This document shows positions 1-13,485 of a stretch of DNA of 64,000 nucleotides, in pieces (within the stretch, counting starts at the first letter, position 1; each line of letters begins with the position of its first letter). The position numbers and the translations under genes were made by a program. This stretch comes from Dichotomocladium elegans (Eukaryota > Mucoromycota > Mucoromycetes > Mucorales > Lichtheimiaceae). The stretch spans positions 248,001 through 312,000 of the forward strand of contig JAIXMN010000016.1 in assembly GCA_025716815.1 (NCBI GenBank). The letters run 5' to 3'. The notes under the pieces are model-generated. The model was not told the origin of the DNA, ran no database searches, and was given only the letters and a program-made list of their open reading frames with translations.

Positions 1-704
1 TAGTTTATTTCGCTATCTCGGTGTTCCATTTTAGAAAGGGTTTTGCTCGATATGGAAAATGAGATAAAGAGCCATGAGTCAATGTTAGAATAGTTGAGGA
101 TGCGTTGAGTCACCCCTACTTACGCGGGTAACCTCATGGGGTGGCTACTTGTCAGTTGGTCAGTCCGCCAATATAATGCGTTCTTTTCCCCTTATCATAG
201 CTATTCCTTCTGCCCTCCCGCTCTCCAGGGACGGGCCCAACACGTGCAGTCGCCTGTCAAATATTAATGCAGGCCTACTCCTGTCAAGTGCATCTCACTG
301 TCTCAGGCAATCAATAGTTGAACAATAGAAGCCGATGGGATCTTTTTCCTATTGTATGTACATCGGCATGGCTGGGGGTGGGGATGACGGTTTGGGGAAA
401 GGATCAGCCAAAGCGGAGAGAGAAAAAGCGACCCGTCGTGCTGTTTGCCCCATTTTTAATACGGCATGTGCAACATCATTGTGCAGGACCCTTTTTCTTC
501 TCCAAACTAGAAAGGAACGGCCGCCTTTTATATATTTATTTGGGAGGGAGTGTTGCCGTATCTCGTCGTGTTGAAGAGTGAACGACTGCGTGCCTATCCA
601 CTGCATAAAAGCTTGAGGCAGACCTCCGACTCTTGTCATCCCTGAAGAAAGAGAGAGAGAAAGAGGAAAAAAAAAAGAACAATCCAGCAGAACCTAAGCC
701 ATTG
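1..704. other. Intergenic region upstream of the DCN1-like gene
   Basis: I see no convincing gene here. Short ORFs on both strands have no recognisable domain and overlap one another. A CACGTG palindrome lies at 241-246 and an AT-rich TATA-like stretch at about 527-540, roughly 170 bp before the first usable ATG of the DCN1-like gene. The last part (about 640-680) is purine-rich, as is common in fungal 5' leaders. Confidence 0.5.
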
Positions 705-2035
705 ATGTCACTCAAGCGCAAATTGGAACAACCATATTCGTGTTTTGATCATTTTACCATGGGCGGAAAACAGAGTCAAATGACACATCATCACAAGCGG
801 GCTAATAAGCAACAACAATCTTATAAGCATATTCATGTCGCAACACCATCTCAGCCCATCCCTGTCGTAAAACCAGCTACACCATCAAGGTAAATAAAAA
901 AAGGGGGAGACGGAGACACATGAAAAGGCAGGAGAAGAGTGAACGATCACAAAGGTTACTTGAAATCTAACATCAATTGATGCTAGTCCAGAGGTACAGA
1001 ATAAGAGACGGGAGAAAGCATATATATATGTGTGTGCGCGCGTGTGTGCGCAGCTGTGTACGGGACTGCGCATGCTAGTATGAAAGGATCTCACATGGCA
1101 CCATCAGTTCAACGTAAAGCAATGCCTTCTTGAATTCTCTCGTTATGCGGATCCACATAGCCCCAATATCATTTCTCCAGAAGGAACGCAGCAATTTTTT
1201 GAAGATCTAGGATTGTCGATTGAAGATGTAATCAACGCAGTTCCTCCTTGACGAGAATATCGATCAGCACTCATCTGTGGTATATAGGAACTGGTGATTG
1301 CATTCGCCTGGAAAATGAATCTCACGACGATGGGCTATATTACGATGGATGAATGGACGGCGGGTATGCGATCATTAAAGTGAGTCTCTAGGCCAGTCTC
1401 TTGGGGTGAGGTGGGAGAGAGAAAGGTGGTGCTTTTGATGTGTGGCCTGACGAGGCGCATAGTGTGGATTCAATGGCGGGGCTGAAAGCAATGCAAGGCG
1501 AGCTGGCGCGGATGCTGGACGATCCTGACCAGTTCAGGGAACTATACCGCTATACCTTTGGATACGCAAAAAACAAGGATCAAAAGTGCATGGATGTCGA
1601 AGTAAGGATACATACCAAGCAATTTTGTTTATATGAGACAGACAGATTGGGGATTCAACCAAGATCGACATGGTAGATTGCGATGGCACTTTGGACCATG
1701 ATGCTTGAGCCGCGGTATCCGTTAGTTAGCGAGTTTAACACATACCTAAAGGTATGACGCATGCGCATCTGTGCATACGAAGACGTCCTTCTGATCCATG
1801 GATTCCCAGGAAGTGCAACCTGTGCGGGTGATCAATAAGGATCAATGGCAGAGCTTCCTTGAATTTTTGACCACAATGACACCGGATTTGTCGCTTTACG
1901 ATGAGACTTCGGCATGTAAGTTATGGGGAGTGGAAGCAGGAAAAGGGAAAGAGAGAGTTCCATCGCTGACGCGGGAATCTAGGGCCAGTCCTCTTTGATG
2001 AATTTGTCGAATGGAAACGAGGTGGAAAACAATAA
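705..2035 (+). CDS. DCN1-like protein (cullin neddylation co-E3, PONY domain), multi-exon
   Basis: DCN1-like proteins help the E2 Ubc12 transfer NEDD8 to cullins and so activate SCF-type ubiquitin ligases. The conserved PONY (cullin-binding) domain can be read through at least five exons: IISPEGTQQFFEDLGL (about 1165-1215), AWKMNLTTMGYITMDEW (about 1303-1355), a helix with FRELYRYTFGYAKNKDQK (about 1533-1588), ALWTMMLEPRYPLVSEF (about 1684-1737), VRVINKDQWQSFLEFL (about 1819-1870) and the closing LFDEFVEWKRGGKQ, whose stop codon is at 2033-2035. The first-exon start at 705 (MSLKRKLEQ) is a guess from frame and position. The exon-1/exon-2 junction (donor near 867, acceptor near 1107) is the least certain. 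It most resembles the animal DCUN1D4/5 branch. It is convergent with the aminotransferase gene, only 70 bp away. Confidence 0.85.
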
Positions 2036-2105
2036 ATATCCTTAAGCGACGAGTAATCATTTTAATTTCTACAAGATGTGATGATGATGCTTCCTTTAAA
2101 CACAA

Positions 2106-3828
<1,723 letters not shown>

Positions 3829-5249
3829 GGCTCTGTATTTATCTGTCTGTGAATTAAATGCAGTTGGGGGGGGACGGCGGGGAAGGGCGGATTGAAGGGC
3901 AGTTGGTAAGAGAATGTGACACGTCCCCGAAGAGATATATATTCGTCGCGTAGAATGTGATGTGTTGGTAGGATGGAGTGGCTAAAGACCTACAATAAAA
4001 AAATATAAATGGCGTATGGACAGGAAGGGATCTTACTAGTTTATCTGGTTAGTGGGATTGTTCCATTCTTTTATCAAAACTTTTTGGTTTTTTCCGTTCT
4101 TTGTCATAGACTGCCTTAGCATGTGAATTTCAATCGAAACACGCCAATTGTGTTCTGGAAGGCAAGCGATCATTATGACCAGCAGTAGGGTGGATGCGCG
4201 GAGGGAGAGAAGGATTGCTGTTGTGCGACCTTCATCGTTTCGACGTTATGTGTAGGTAGGTTTAGCTCGATCCGGTCGACCAATCCCAGTGACGTACAGC
4301 CGCGGAAGAGCTGCGATTGGCTTATTTAGGGACAGCCCGTCGATTACTTCTTTAGGTCTCGCCCAAAGCCGGGAGGAAAGCTTCTTTTTGTTTCCTCCTG
4401 TATACACACACACACATGCATGCACCGCGCTGTGTGTGTGTGTGTGTGTGTGTGTGTAGGGTGGTGGAGGAGTTAAGGAAGAATGAATCTTGCGATAATC
4501 GGATAAATGCATTCATAAGGTCATGCGCCTTGTTTGATGAGAGAGTGGAGGATGGCGCAGTCGCAGAAGGCTAGGTTGCAGTGGTGATCCGGTTAAACTG
4601 GAACCGATGTTCAATTCGAGTTCATCCACATCTTCGTTGTGAGTTTTGGCTAAAGATGTCGTTCCTAGAAAGACGAGAACAGCCTAGGTGGATGTTCTTT
4701 CTTTTTCTTTTTTCGATAGTACCCATTTGCAGCCAGTACCCACGACTCTCATCTCTTCGAGGATGGAGTTTTTTTTTTTTGTGGCACAGTCCCACTCCCA
4801 CTCCTTCTCTCTCTCTACTCTCCTGGTTTGCTCCTTTGTCCATCTCATTTGCTCGCTCACCCAACATCTTCTCGGCACAGAGCGGACCAAATCTTGCCTT
4901 TCTAGGTTCGATGACTGGCTTTGTTGAACCTAAACATACAACATTGTAGCGATGTTTTTTGTATCCAGTTATAGACCCACTTTTCGGCCTATTCGACTTT
5001 GGTCCTGCTGTTGGTGTGCGGTGAACTGTTATCGGGATGCAAGAAGATGAGAAGGAAGAGAGGAGGACTTTGGGTGTGTAACAAGGAGGGGTTGTGCGAC
5101 GTGTTCAGCTGCTCGGCTGGCAACGATCCGGGGGTGAGAGAGTGAGCTTCAAAGTTATTATACCTGTGCATTCTCAAAACGCCTTTTATAAAGGAAGAGA
5201 AGTACGATAACGGCATTGTGAGCCGGGGCCGCATGAGTGTGTTTCAAAG
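3829..5249. other. Intergenic region between aminotransferase and cyclin genes
   Basis: No gene is supported. The stretch holds the promoter side of the aminotransferase, a CA/TG microsatellite pair near 4.4 kb (listed separately), a T-rich run at 4768-4782 and pyrimidine-rich sequence at 4790-4870. The overlapping ORFs at 4.6-4.95 kb are low-complexity reading of these tracts. Confidence 0.5.
4404..4458. repeat. Facing (AC)n and (TG)n microsatellites
   Basis: An (AC)n tract (4404-4416) and a longer (TG)n tract (4431-4457) are separated by ATGCATGCACCGCGC, so the segment is both a dinucleotide repeat and an imperfect inverted repeat that could form a hairpin. Confidence 0.9.
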
Positions 5250-6643
5250 CTAGACAGCTGTATTTATTGCGGGAGCAACAGCAGTGATCTCCTTCTTTTG
5301 TTTCTTTTGGACAAGACCATGAATAAGTGTATACCATCTATCAAAGGTCGGCTTGCTAATGAAGAGCTTGTAGTCAATCAGGCCCAGGAAGGCCATCTCA
5401 GCTGCATTGATTTCAGCAATGTCCAAACCCGCAATCTTTGCCCAAGCCTTATTGCGGTAGTTCTTATCTTGAAGGTACTTGGAGGCCACCATAAGTGATG
5501 CAAGAAACATGCGCCGTCCACATAGGATAATATCCTGCGTTCGGTCCTTTTTCGCATGATGAGACTGGTCGCAAAGACCTTCCGCAGGTGAAGTCGCCGC
5601 CAGGGGCGGAGACAGGGGCGGTGATGGCATGCGGCGCACCTGGAGCCTTTCATGGACACGGCCTTTCACCCGAAAGAGGTAGAACAGACTCAACTGCAAC
5701 GTGAGGTACGTCGCCTTGGATCGCTTAAGGATTTCTTGAACGAAATTGCGGGTCGTCACGACCTTGCCGTCCTTGAGCGGATACCATATAGAATCAATGA
5801 TTTCGGCTGCAACGTCTAATAATCAACGTTTTTGAGCATTCACGAACTCGACAAAAGAGATTGTTCATATTATTGCGCGGAGGAGGATAAGGAACGAATG
5901 CGTGCAGAGAGAGTGTGTGCGTATATACATGTATACATGTATACATACAGATATACCTCCCGGTGCTTAGTGTCAAGACAGCAATCGCAGCGCGTTCGTC
6001 ATCCCTCCAAAGATGCTATCTTTCTAATGTTTTATTCCTGTGTATGTGCGTACTCACCAACAAGCTTCTCGATCATGATGGAGCGTTCCTGATGATTCGA
6101 GTGCAGGAATTGTCTGTACTTTTCACAAGGCTTACTATCGTCTGTAACAGCCTCAGCTGATTGTTGATACCGCCGTTGCTCTGATTGTGCGAAGGACGTG
6201 TCATTGATGGCTGTGTCCTTACAAGTCGGAGCATCAGCAGAACCGCTGACAGGAGCTGCATCGCAGGCATATGAATCATTGGCCCTATACGTTTCGCATA
6301 GGTCATTGCGAGTCTGTCCAGGAGGGCTGGTTAGGCCGGTGTCTGCGGTAATATCCCTGACTGCTGTTTTCGTTGCCACTGTTGTTGCTGAAGTTGGTGT
6401 TGCTGCTGGTGTTGGTGGAGGGTGGACAATATGAGTGGTAAGTGAATAAAGGGTAGGGTCCGTCGTGGATTGTTGAAACACATTTGTGGTTGAAAGATAA
6501 TACGGGTGATAGCGGTATTGTTGGCGAAGATGGTGGTGGTGATGAGTGCGATGAGAGTAGTAGGAAGGGGCGGAGGTAGGAGCCCTCATCACGGAAGCGG
6601 AGAGCGGCTCGAAAGGTGGTACATGAACATCGGATGTGGTCAT
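5250..6643 (-). CDS. Pcl/PHO80-family cyclin (partner of a Pho85-type CDK)
   Basis: Two exons. Exon 1 (6058-6643) encodes a low-complexity N-terminus with a HHHHH run and Thr/Ser/Pro-rich sequence, then the start of the cyclin box. Intron 5816-6057 has a GTGAGT donor and a TTAG acceptor, giving the junction KLV-D-VAAEIIDSIWYPLKD. Exon 2 carries the diagnostic Pcl cyclin-box motifs FVQEILKRSKATYLTLQLSL, FYLFRVKGRVHERLQ, CGRRMFLASLMVASKYLQDK, NKAWAKIAGLDIAEINAAEM and LIDYKLFISKPTFDRW. Such cyclins pair with Pho85-like kinases in G1 progression, polarity and nutrient signalling. Odd point: about 40 residues rich in Ser-Pro (MPSPPLSPPLAATSP) interrupt the box between the LFYLF and CGRRMF helices. 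Intron 1 contains an unusual ATGTATAC-type short palindromic repeat at 5925-5948. Confidence 0.9.
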
Positions 6644-7770
6644 TTGTCAACGGATTGGATAATCAGTTTGTTAGTATAGGCTTATTGGCACATTGGGGAG
6701 AGGAGAGTGTGTGATAAACAGAAAAAGTAGTAGTGTCGATTGATGAATGACTGAAGAGGAGCTTAGAAGCGGCGGCTGATGCAGGTATACATGACAGTAG
6801 GAAGATGGGTAGTTGTGGAAAAAGTTTTGTTTAGAGAATTTCAAAAGAGAAAATTGACAAGAGTCGGTTTTGCTAAGAGCCGTTTAAATGGATATTCGCT
6901 TGTGATAGAGTGAAGAGTGTCCGAAAAGGGGAGTGCCAAAAAAACAGCGGAGGAGTGAAAAAGGCGAGGTGTGCTTCCCAAAATGTGGCCGCTTTTATAG
7001 AGCGGGGCTGGAAATATGTTTGGGGGACGGGGGGAGAACATCCAATCAGAGTGGCTTGGAACTGCTGCGCAACATACTCTCTCTTGAGGGGGGGGAGGTC
7101 ATCCTGCATACGGTAGCCGCCATCCTGGGCCGGCATTTATGAAGGAGCGATTTCCTGCTTTGATCGAGAGTACTCAGGCACCCATCCCAAAGCCAATCTA
7201 TTGATTGAAACAGAATATCAACTTGCATGTTTTTACTCGTAACGAAAATCGATTATCCCACCACGCTTCCTAAATAAATTGGCGACTTACCCTTTTAATT
7301 CCTTTGTACAAGGTGACGGCATTGAGTACCCATGATATTAGCCAAATTCAGTAGCTCATGAGGTTCATGCTGCGGTGTCCATTGTGAGCAACTTCGTTGC
7401 CCCCTCATGGTGAATGGAATGATCATTATTTTTTCTCGTTCCTGCAGATATACAAATTCTTCCTGAATCCACTTAGCACAAAAAGCAAAGATCTCATACA
7501 TACAGCCTACTATGGCACGATGTAAAGTGCGTTGGAGCAAAGGAACGTAGATATCTTAGTGAGGGGAGCGGACAGATCTCGCAACTCAGAGATCGGCATT
7601 ACAGTATGCGATAAACCCCGATAGCCTCTTTAAAGGGCATAAGATATGTGCTACTGCAGGATATGCGGATGGCAATCTTTTACTGTCCGAGGATAGCAGA
7701 TCGAGAACTTTATGTGAAAACGAGAGTTTATAAGTCCCTCATCCCAGCATATACAAGATATGATTCAAGC
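6644..7770. other. Cyclin promoter region and arrestin 3' flank
   Basis: The left half is the upstream region of the cyclin gene, with a TATA-like box on the minus strand at 6992-6999. At 7295-7540 the minus strand has an 81-codon open frame (reading IVGCMYEIFAFCAKWIQEEF and onward) that looks somewhat protein-like, but I recognise no family and see no clear splice partners. I leave it unassigned. Confidence 0.4.
6992..6999 (-). promoter_or_regulatory. TATA-like box TATAAAAG, possible cyclin promoter
   Basis: On the minus strand TATAAAAG lies about 350 bp upstream of the cyclin ATG, which would imply a long 5' leader of roughly 300 nt. Only the motif and its position support it. Confidence 0.35.
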
Positions 7771-10098
7771 TTATTTTAGACTATTTGTGTGTCGCGCAAG
7801 TCTTTTATCTCGCCTTGAAAGAATGTCCAGCAGCTCTTCCTCGTCGCTATGCTCTGATTCACTTTCGCTGATTTCATGAGGTATGTAGATATTAGATGTT
7901 CCTGGAGCGGATTTGATTGACATAGGTACTGTCAATGTGCCAGTAGTAGATTTGCCTAAATTATTTGCTTTGATGTTTGCCTTGCCGCTGTCCACCTCCT
8001 CGTCTGATAAGTCCGAGTCAGGAAAGATATTGAACGTGAACGTCATATCATCGATCTGCTTTTTTTCATCCACATCGACGATCGCTGGTACGGGCAATGT
8101 CTGCTCCTGAATAGGTAGGCATGTTGAAGCCAATAGTGCATCTGACGCCACATTTTTCACCTTTGCGGGCGGTAGCTTTCCAACAATTGCGTCTGATGTG
8201 GCTTCTGGATTTGGCATGCTCTTCTTGGTAATATCAAAACTGTTTTTCTCCGTGCCATCTCTCCAACTCTCTTGGATTGCATCCATAAACGACGTGCGAT
8301 CCATATCAAGGTTTAATGGACCAATCAAATCGTCGACTTTGGGTGGAGCGTTATCAGGAGGAGGAGGGAATGCAAACGGAAAAGCTGTGCAAGTAGGGGT
8401 ATTAAGAGTGGTGGCAGGTGACAATGGCACTTTGCTGCCGCTGCCGCCGCCGTTGCTGCTGCTGCTCTTGTTGGAATGATCTGATTGAGGCGAAGTCGAC
8501 GGCTGCCCTGTTTTCGTATTGCCTACAGATACATCCAGAAAGTCCATCACTTCATTGTTACTGACATACGATCCACCAACAGTTGCATAAACCACAGAAT
8601 ACTTACCGATGTTCATGTTGCCGTAAATTGTGGCCGCGGCTATCAACTTCTTCATATTTGCACGCAGCGTGCCGTTCTCAGCGACTATCCTCGTTTTACT
8701 TTCTTTGTCAAGGCTGATATTTTCATGCACGGGAACGAATTGTGGACGCAAGACGTCTGGAGGCACATGATTTCTTGCGAGCGGCAAGGTTCCAATCTCG
8801 ATAGGTATTTCAATGTCCATCGGCGGCAAGTCAGTACCAGCGTTTGATATGTCCTGAAGGACAGCGACAACGCGGACCTTGTAGCTTATTTGCAACGGAC
8901 TGAATTTGATACCAATGGTGGGTGAGATTGTGGAGGGTATCAGCAACAACCGTTTGATGGTTTGAGTAAATCCATTGTCGGCTGATATGTCCACATCAGC
9001 CTTGATATAATGCACAATAGATTCGGGTAAAACATACGATCTACAGCGGAAGTAGCATCGTTGGCAGTAAGCGTGTGCTCACCGCCACATATGCGTCGGA
9101 TAATACACATCTTTTTTGTATCTTCGCTTTCTACACCTTCGCAACTTACATTCCTCCACTCACTACGCGGACAGAGCGTACAAGTGAAACATTGAATGCA
9201 TCGGCAGCTTTATACGGCTTTGCATGCACTAGGTCGATGGTAATCGGCAATGCTTGATCTGTGTTTGAAATACATTAGCACTCGCTTTCCGAGGCTATCG
9301 CGTAACAGGAAAAACTACTTGCTCCTCGTGTATGTTTTTTTCGGGAGAGTGACCTTGAGAATACTGTTTTTATGTCCCTCTGATACAGAATATAAGGTCA
9401 ATGCAGCACTGCTGTCACTCATACTGTTACTTACGGCTGAGATGACATTCTGCAGTTTGCGGATCCTGGAAACCAGCAGCGGATGTATCGAGATTCTGCA
9501 ATATCGGCACCCGGAGATTTGCCTTCAGAGGAACCGAGAAGTCCGGTTTTGGTTTCTCTATCTGGGCCTCAACAATATATTCCACAATACCGCCCACGTT
9601 ATTCTCGCTCTGCAAGCCACGATATATTAGAACAAGTTGCTTTCCACCACTTTCTATTACCTCTGAACAGCTCGGCAGCTCAGACCCTTCAGGCACCTTG
9701 ACAGAAAAGGGGAAAATATACTGTTTTTGTGATTCAATAAAGAAAAACCGATCTAAGGAGGTCGACTTTATGATGCCCATGCCGGGTGGAATAAGTTCCA
9801 TGTCTAAGGGATCCCAGCATGTCTTTCCCGATGCTAAGTCAGACGACGAGCCTTTTAAATCGAGTATGTAAGTCTCTTTGAAAATTTCGTAAACATCGTG
9901 GACTGCAGGTTCGATTTGCACCCGAATCTGGCCAAACCAAATTATGCGCATGCGGGAAATCTTGAATGCTTTTGGGGATTCAACAACGACATTTCCGTGA
10001 ATGGTGTCTCCGCAGAGATAGTATTTATGTTCCTCGAGGTGGATGGATACATTTGCGTTTGTCTGCCTTCCCGTTACTCTGAGAATGTGCTTCATCAT
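7771..10098 (-). CDS. Alpha-arrestin-like protein (arrestin N and C domains), multi-exon
   Basis: Alpha-arrestins of fungi are adaptors that recruit Rsp5-type ubiquitin ligases to membrane transporters and receptors. Exon 1 (about 9435-10098) encodes an arrestin N-domain: VSIHLEEHKYYLCGDTIHGN, VVVESPKAFKISRMRIIWFG, and the late motif YIFPFSVKVPEGSELPSC. One or two short exons follow at about 9019-9255 (for example LPITIDLVHAKPYKAADAFN). The last exon (to 7771) begins with the C-domain: VHYIKADVDISADNGFT, FSPLQISYKVRVVAVLQDI and PPMDIEIPIEIGTLP. The C-terminal tail is long, Ser-rich and acidic (HSDEEELLDILSRRDKRL), with a Ser tract encoded by CTG/CCG-rich triplets near 8440-8475. I do not see a clear PPxY motif. 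Exact junctions in 9019-9255 are uncertain. Confidence 0.85.
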
Positions 10099-11481
10099 TG
10101 TTCAAGACAACACAAGAAAAGTGGAAACGAAATCGGGTTGTTTAAGACACTCAACTCTCACTTTCCCAAGTTCTTTGGTGCCCTTTCGCAGACTTTGAAA
10201 TAAGTTTGTGCGACACCATTAACGGATATCGATGTTTAAATATCTCATACACGGAAAAAGATGTCGCACAAAGGGCTTATGAACTTGGGCAGAGCCATGC
10301 TGTCGATGGCTATGGCCAGTTCACAAGATCCAGATGTAACGACATCGCTAAATATCAGCTGAACCGTCTGTTTACCGGCCCTTTCAAAGAGTATAATTAG
10401 TAGAAACTATGAAGACATGCACAGATTTGTAGGACTTCTCTATCCATTAACCTTTAAACACGCCCAATACACGCCTGTCTGTGACCTCATCACAGACGGG
10501 CACACCAATTTCAGATAGGATCAGCAAGCGATGAACATCGCAGCATTGTTTATCACATAGTCATCGCACCGCATTATGTATTTTTCCTGGTTCAAGCTGC
10601 TTTGTTGTGATTTCCTATAGATAATGAACAGCCCGAGGAATCTAGTTCCTTCATCAAGACCATCCTGAACACACTCTTCCATATCCCTATGCGCTATAGT
10701 CGCTATAATACTCCACTGTAATCTAACATCCATTCCTCTTTGTAGATTGTCCATCGTACCGGTAGCTGATGATCAATGGAAGAGAGGATAATTTCTGTGT
10801 CCCTCAGATGGGCCTGGAATCTAATCTCATATGTATATGGGAAGGAGTAATGTTTTCTATTGACTAAAAGTAAAAGTAAAAGATGGTGCATTCTGAAAGG
10901 CATATCTCGTTGTTGCTGTAGCAGTATAGGGAACAAAGACGCTCGAAGGAAAAAGGATAGAAGGGCTGGGCCCTATGAATCTTTTGCAAATAATATCCGA
11001 ATGGCCCTAAACAGGCAAGAGAATGGACATATAGTATTTTCTAGGAAAGCATATGCCTTGGCTTATCGAAAACGATAGATAATTTGTCGTAGATCATGCT
11101 ATGAAGCGGAGTAGCAAAGAAAAGCGGTGATTTTTGTTTATTTCCGTTCCATCTCAACGCGTTCACCGAGGAGACGCCAACCTTTGATTATGTCCATACC
11201 AATGGCCTACTTAGGAAGAAGAAATACCCCACTGCACTAATTAGAGGAATTGATGTAAAAGATCTTGTACTATGCGTACATTTTGCAAGGAGAGTGGGAA
11301 TATGCAGGGTGATGGTACCGATCTCCAAAAAAAAAAAATCAGATAAATATACTTACCGCCCGATGCAGACGGACCGTATAAAAACGCAATCTGGGGCGGG
11401 GGGGACACAGACGATTGTTGTTATCTGATGGATTTACAATAAACACAACTCCCGTCCTTGCCACCTCCCTCATTCCTGACA
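10099..11481. other. Divergent promoter region between arrestin and LRR genes
   Basis: This 1.4-kb stretch separates two divergently transcribed genes. Minus-strand open frames at 10521-10936 (for example YEIRFQAHLRDTEIILSSID and WTIYKEEWMLDYSGVL) look slightly protein-like and could be exons of a small gene or a relic. I could not connect them or recognise a family. A poly-A tract lies at 11327-11338. Confidence 0.4.
11377..11384 (+). promoter_or_regulatory. TATA box for the LRR gene
   Basis: TATAAAAA lies 98 bp upstream of the LRR gene's ATG at 11482, followed by a G-rich patch and then an AC-rich leader. The spacing fits a fungal TATA-driven promoter. Confidence 0.5.
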
Positions 11482-13485
11482 ATGCCTATCTTTGCACCAT
11501 ATCTGAGTGGTGGGAAGACTTTGCAAGGCGTCTTGCTCCCTTCAGAACACAATCCCATTGAAAGTCAATCCCTCGTTGACATTGAGTCATGCATTGATGA
11601 TCCCAACCTGGCCCCGTTAGGCGACCATGTTACTCGCAACGGAGAGATTCCAACGAGCAATCGAACAAGGATCATGCCTACAGCGGATGAGGAAGGCCAG
11701 GTGCAAATACAAAAAAAAGCTCCTAAAAAGGTGGTCCGCACCGACGGCGTACTCTTATTACGACGGCGAGGAATGGAATCCGACGAGCTCGCAGAACAAC
11801 TCAATCATTTATTACCACCGCTAGCTCCCTTTCTAAACCCTTCTGCACGTTTTCAAGGCCTTGTTGAGCTGGACATCTCACGTAATCGCCTCTCGCACTT
11901 GCCTAACAACCTTGCCATGCTCAATCACCTCAAAATTCTTAACGTGTCGTCGAACCTCCTTACCACTGTCCCGCCCGTCCTCTACTCGCTTACACAACTC
12001 CAAGTCCTCAACCTCTCGCAGAATCTCATCACCTCCATCCCTCCCGACATGCCCGTTTGTCTACCCAATCTCAAAACGTTGTGTATGGCTGCCAATTGCA
12101 TCGAGCGCATCGATGCCGATATTGGTTTGTGGGATCAAATGGAACATTTCCAGCTCGGTTCTGTATTCGGGGGTAATCGTCTCTCACATATCCCAGATAA
12201 GATAGCAGACATGCACCGGCTTCAAGAACTTGATCTTTCCCACAACCGTTTGCGGTCTCTTCCATCGAACATGCGTCTTACCGCTCTTGTCCATCTCAAC
12301 GTCTCTGATAATCAGCTCGATACCTTACCTAAATCCATTGCCCAGTGCCGGAACCTCAAAACCCTCAATGTGTCAAAGAACCACCTCACCACTTTACCTG
12401 CCGATCTTGTGCAGCTGAACCGACTTGAGCTCTTTGATCTTAGCGAAAATCTACTCTGTATCCTGCCAGCCGACATCCTTGAGCGCATGCATACTACCCT
12501 TCTGATCACCGGCAATCCGCTGACCCGCCCCGGCCACTGCGATATCCAGGGAACTGGTAGCAGTGCATATGCGCAGATCTTGAGGCAAATGACCATGCGC
12601 GCAGTATCCACCGCACCTCGTTGTGGTCCACATGGTATGGGCTGTGAGAACATCGGGGATAGAAGCAGAAGCAGAAGCAGCGGAAGTAGATATCATCGTA
12701 GCCATAGCAACGGCAGACTACCTGGCAATCGTCCTCGACGGCACCTATCGCCGCAGTTACCTGATCAGCAAGCGCTCAGTAACAATAATGACGACGATGA
12801 CGATGATGCGAGTATTGACCGTGAACTCTCATACCATGCCCGTCAGCTGAACATCCAAGGATCCCGCCCGAGCACGCCCCAGACGATGGTTGGATTGGTG
12901 TCACCGCCGACCACGGATAACACAAGCACGAGCTCAATTACTAGTGCCAGCACTAGCGCGAACAGTATGGGGAATGCAGGCATAGAATCAGTAGAAATAT
13001 TACCACCCGAATATCCGCTACTACAGCGGCTACCGTCACATCTATCAAACCAAATACGACCACTATCTTCCGAATTAACAGATGAGGATGGATATGAGGG
13101 CGAGGAAACGCTAGAGCAGGAACAGCCGAGCACCCACGTCGAAACCCAGGGCCATCATCTAGTCCATTCGCTTAGGGAACTTGCAGCGCGTACGATTCTC
13201 AAGCATCGAGTCAAGGTTCCTTTGTGTTTTCTCCCTGATCAACTGGCATACGACCTCAAAAGCCGGTCAAGGCCTTGTGCCATGTGCCATGATCCATTCG
13301 TCAACGAATGGATTACATCTGTCCAGGTGAAGAGCTACAAGGGCCATCCTGCCGTGGTGCGTCGGGTTCGCTTCTGCTCAACAGCATGCTGGCAAAAGTG
13401 CCTAGACAAACGACGCCAGGATGAGACCGAAGAGGCAGAAAGCACTTCCGATCGCCCATCACCACCATCGCCGATGTTTTGGTGA
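11482..13485 (+). CDS. Leucine-rich repeat protein with C-terminal Cys-rich (zinc-finger-like) domain
   Basis: A single long exon of 667 codons. I start at the ATG at 11482; the open frame extends further upstream but with no earlier ATG. About ten leucine-rich repeats of the LxxLPxxLxxLxxLxxLNLSxN type fill residues 120-355, for example LVELDISRNRLSHLPNNLA and LVHLNVSDNQLDTLPKSIA. A disordered middle follows with SRSRSSGSRYHRSHSNG and an NNNDDDDDD acidic run. Near the end is a conserved Cys module CAMC followed by CSTACW (about 13276-13390), set in PLCFLPDQLAYDLKSRSRPC and a segment with VRRVRFCSTACWQKCLD. The Cys spacing suggests a metal-binding domain. LRRs of this kind act as protein-binding scaffolds; the specific partner is unknown. 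Confidence 0.9.
   Translation: MPIFAPYLSGGKTLQGVLLPSEHNPIESQSLVDIESCIDDPNLAPLGDHVTRNGEIPTSNRTRIMPTADEEGQVQIQKKAPKKVVRTDGVLLLRRRGMESDELAEQLNHLLPPLAPFLNPSARFQGLVELDISRNRLSHLPNNLAMLNHLKILNVSSNLLTTVPPVLYSLTQLQVLNLSQNLITSIPPDMPVCLPNLKTLCMAANCIERIDADIGLWDQMEHFQLGSVFGGNRLSHIPDKIADMHRLQELDLSHNRLRSLPSNMRLTALVHLNVSDNQLDTLPKSIAQCRNLKTLNVSKNHLTTLPADLVQLNRLELFDLSENLLCILPADILERMHTTLLITGNPLTRPGHCDIQGTGSSAYAQILRQMTMRAVSTAPRCGPHGMGCENIGDRSRSRSSGSRYHRSHSNGRLPGNRPRRHLSPQLPDQQALSNNNDDDDDDASIDRELSYHARQLNIQGSRPSTPQTMVGLVSPPTTDNTSTSSITSASTSANSMGNAGIESVEILPPEYPLLQRLPSHLSNQIRPLSSELTDEDGYEGEETLEQEQPSTHVETQGHHLVHSLRELAARTILKHRVKVPLCFLPDQLAYDLKSRSRPCAMCHDPFVNEWITSVQVKSYKGHPAVVRRVRFCSTACWQKCLDKRRQDETEEAESTSDRPSPPSPMFW

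Noticed and set aside
4622..4949. Overlapping ORFs on both strands
   Set aside because: They are readings of poly-T and CT-rich tracts and give low-complexity Phe/Ser/Leu or Lys/Glu/Arg proteins.
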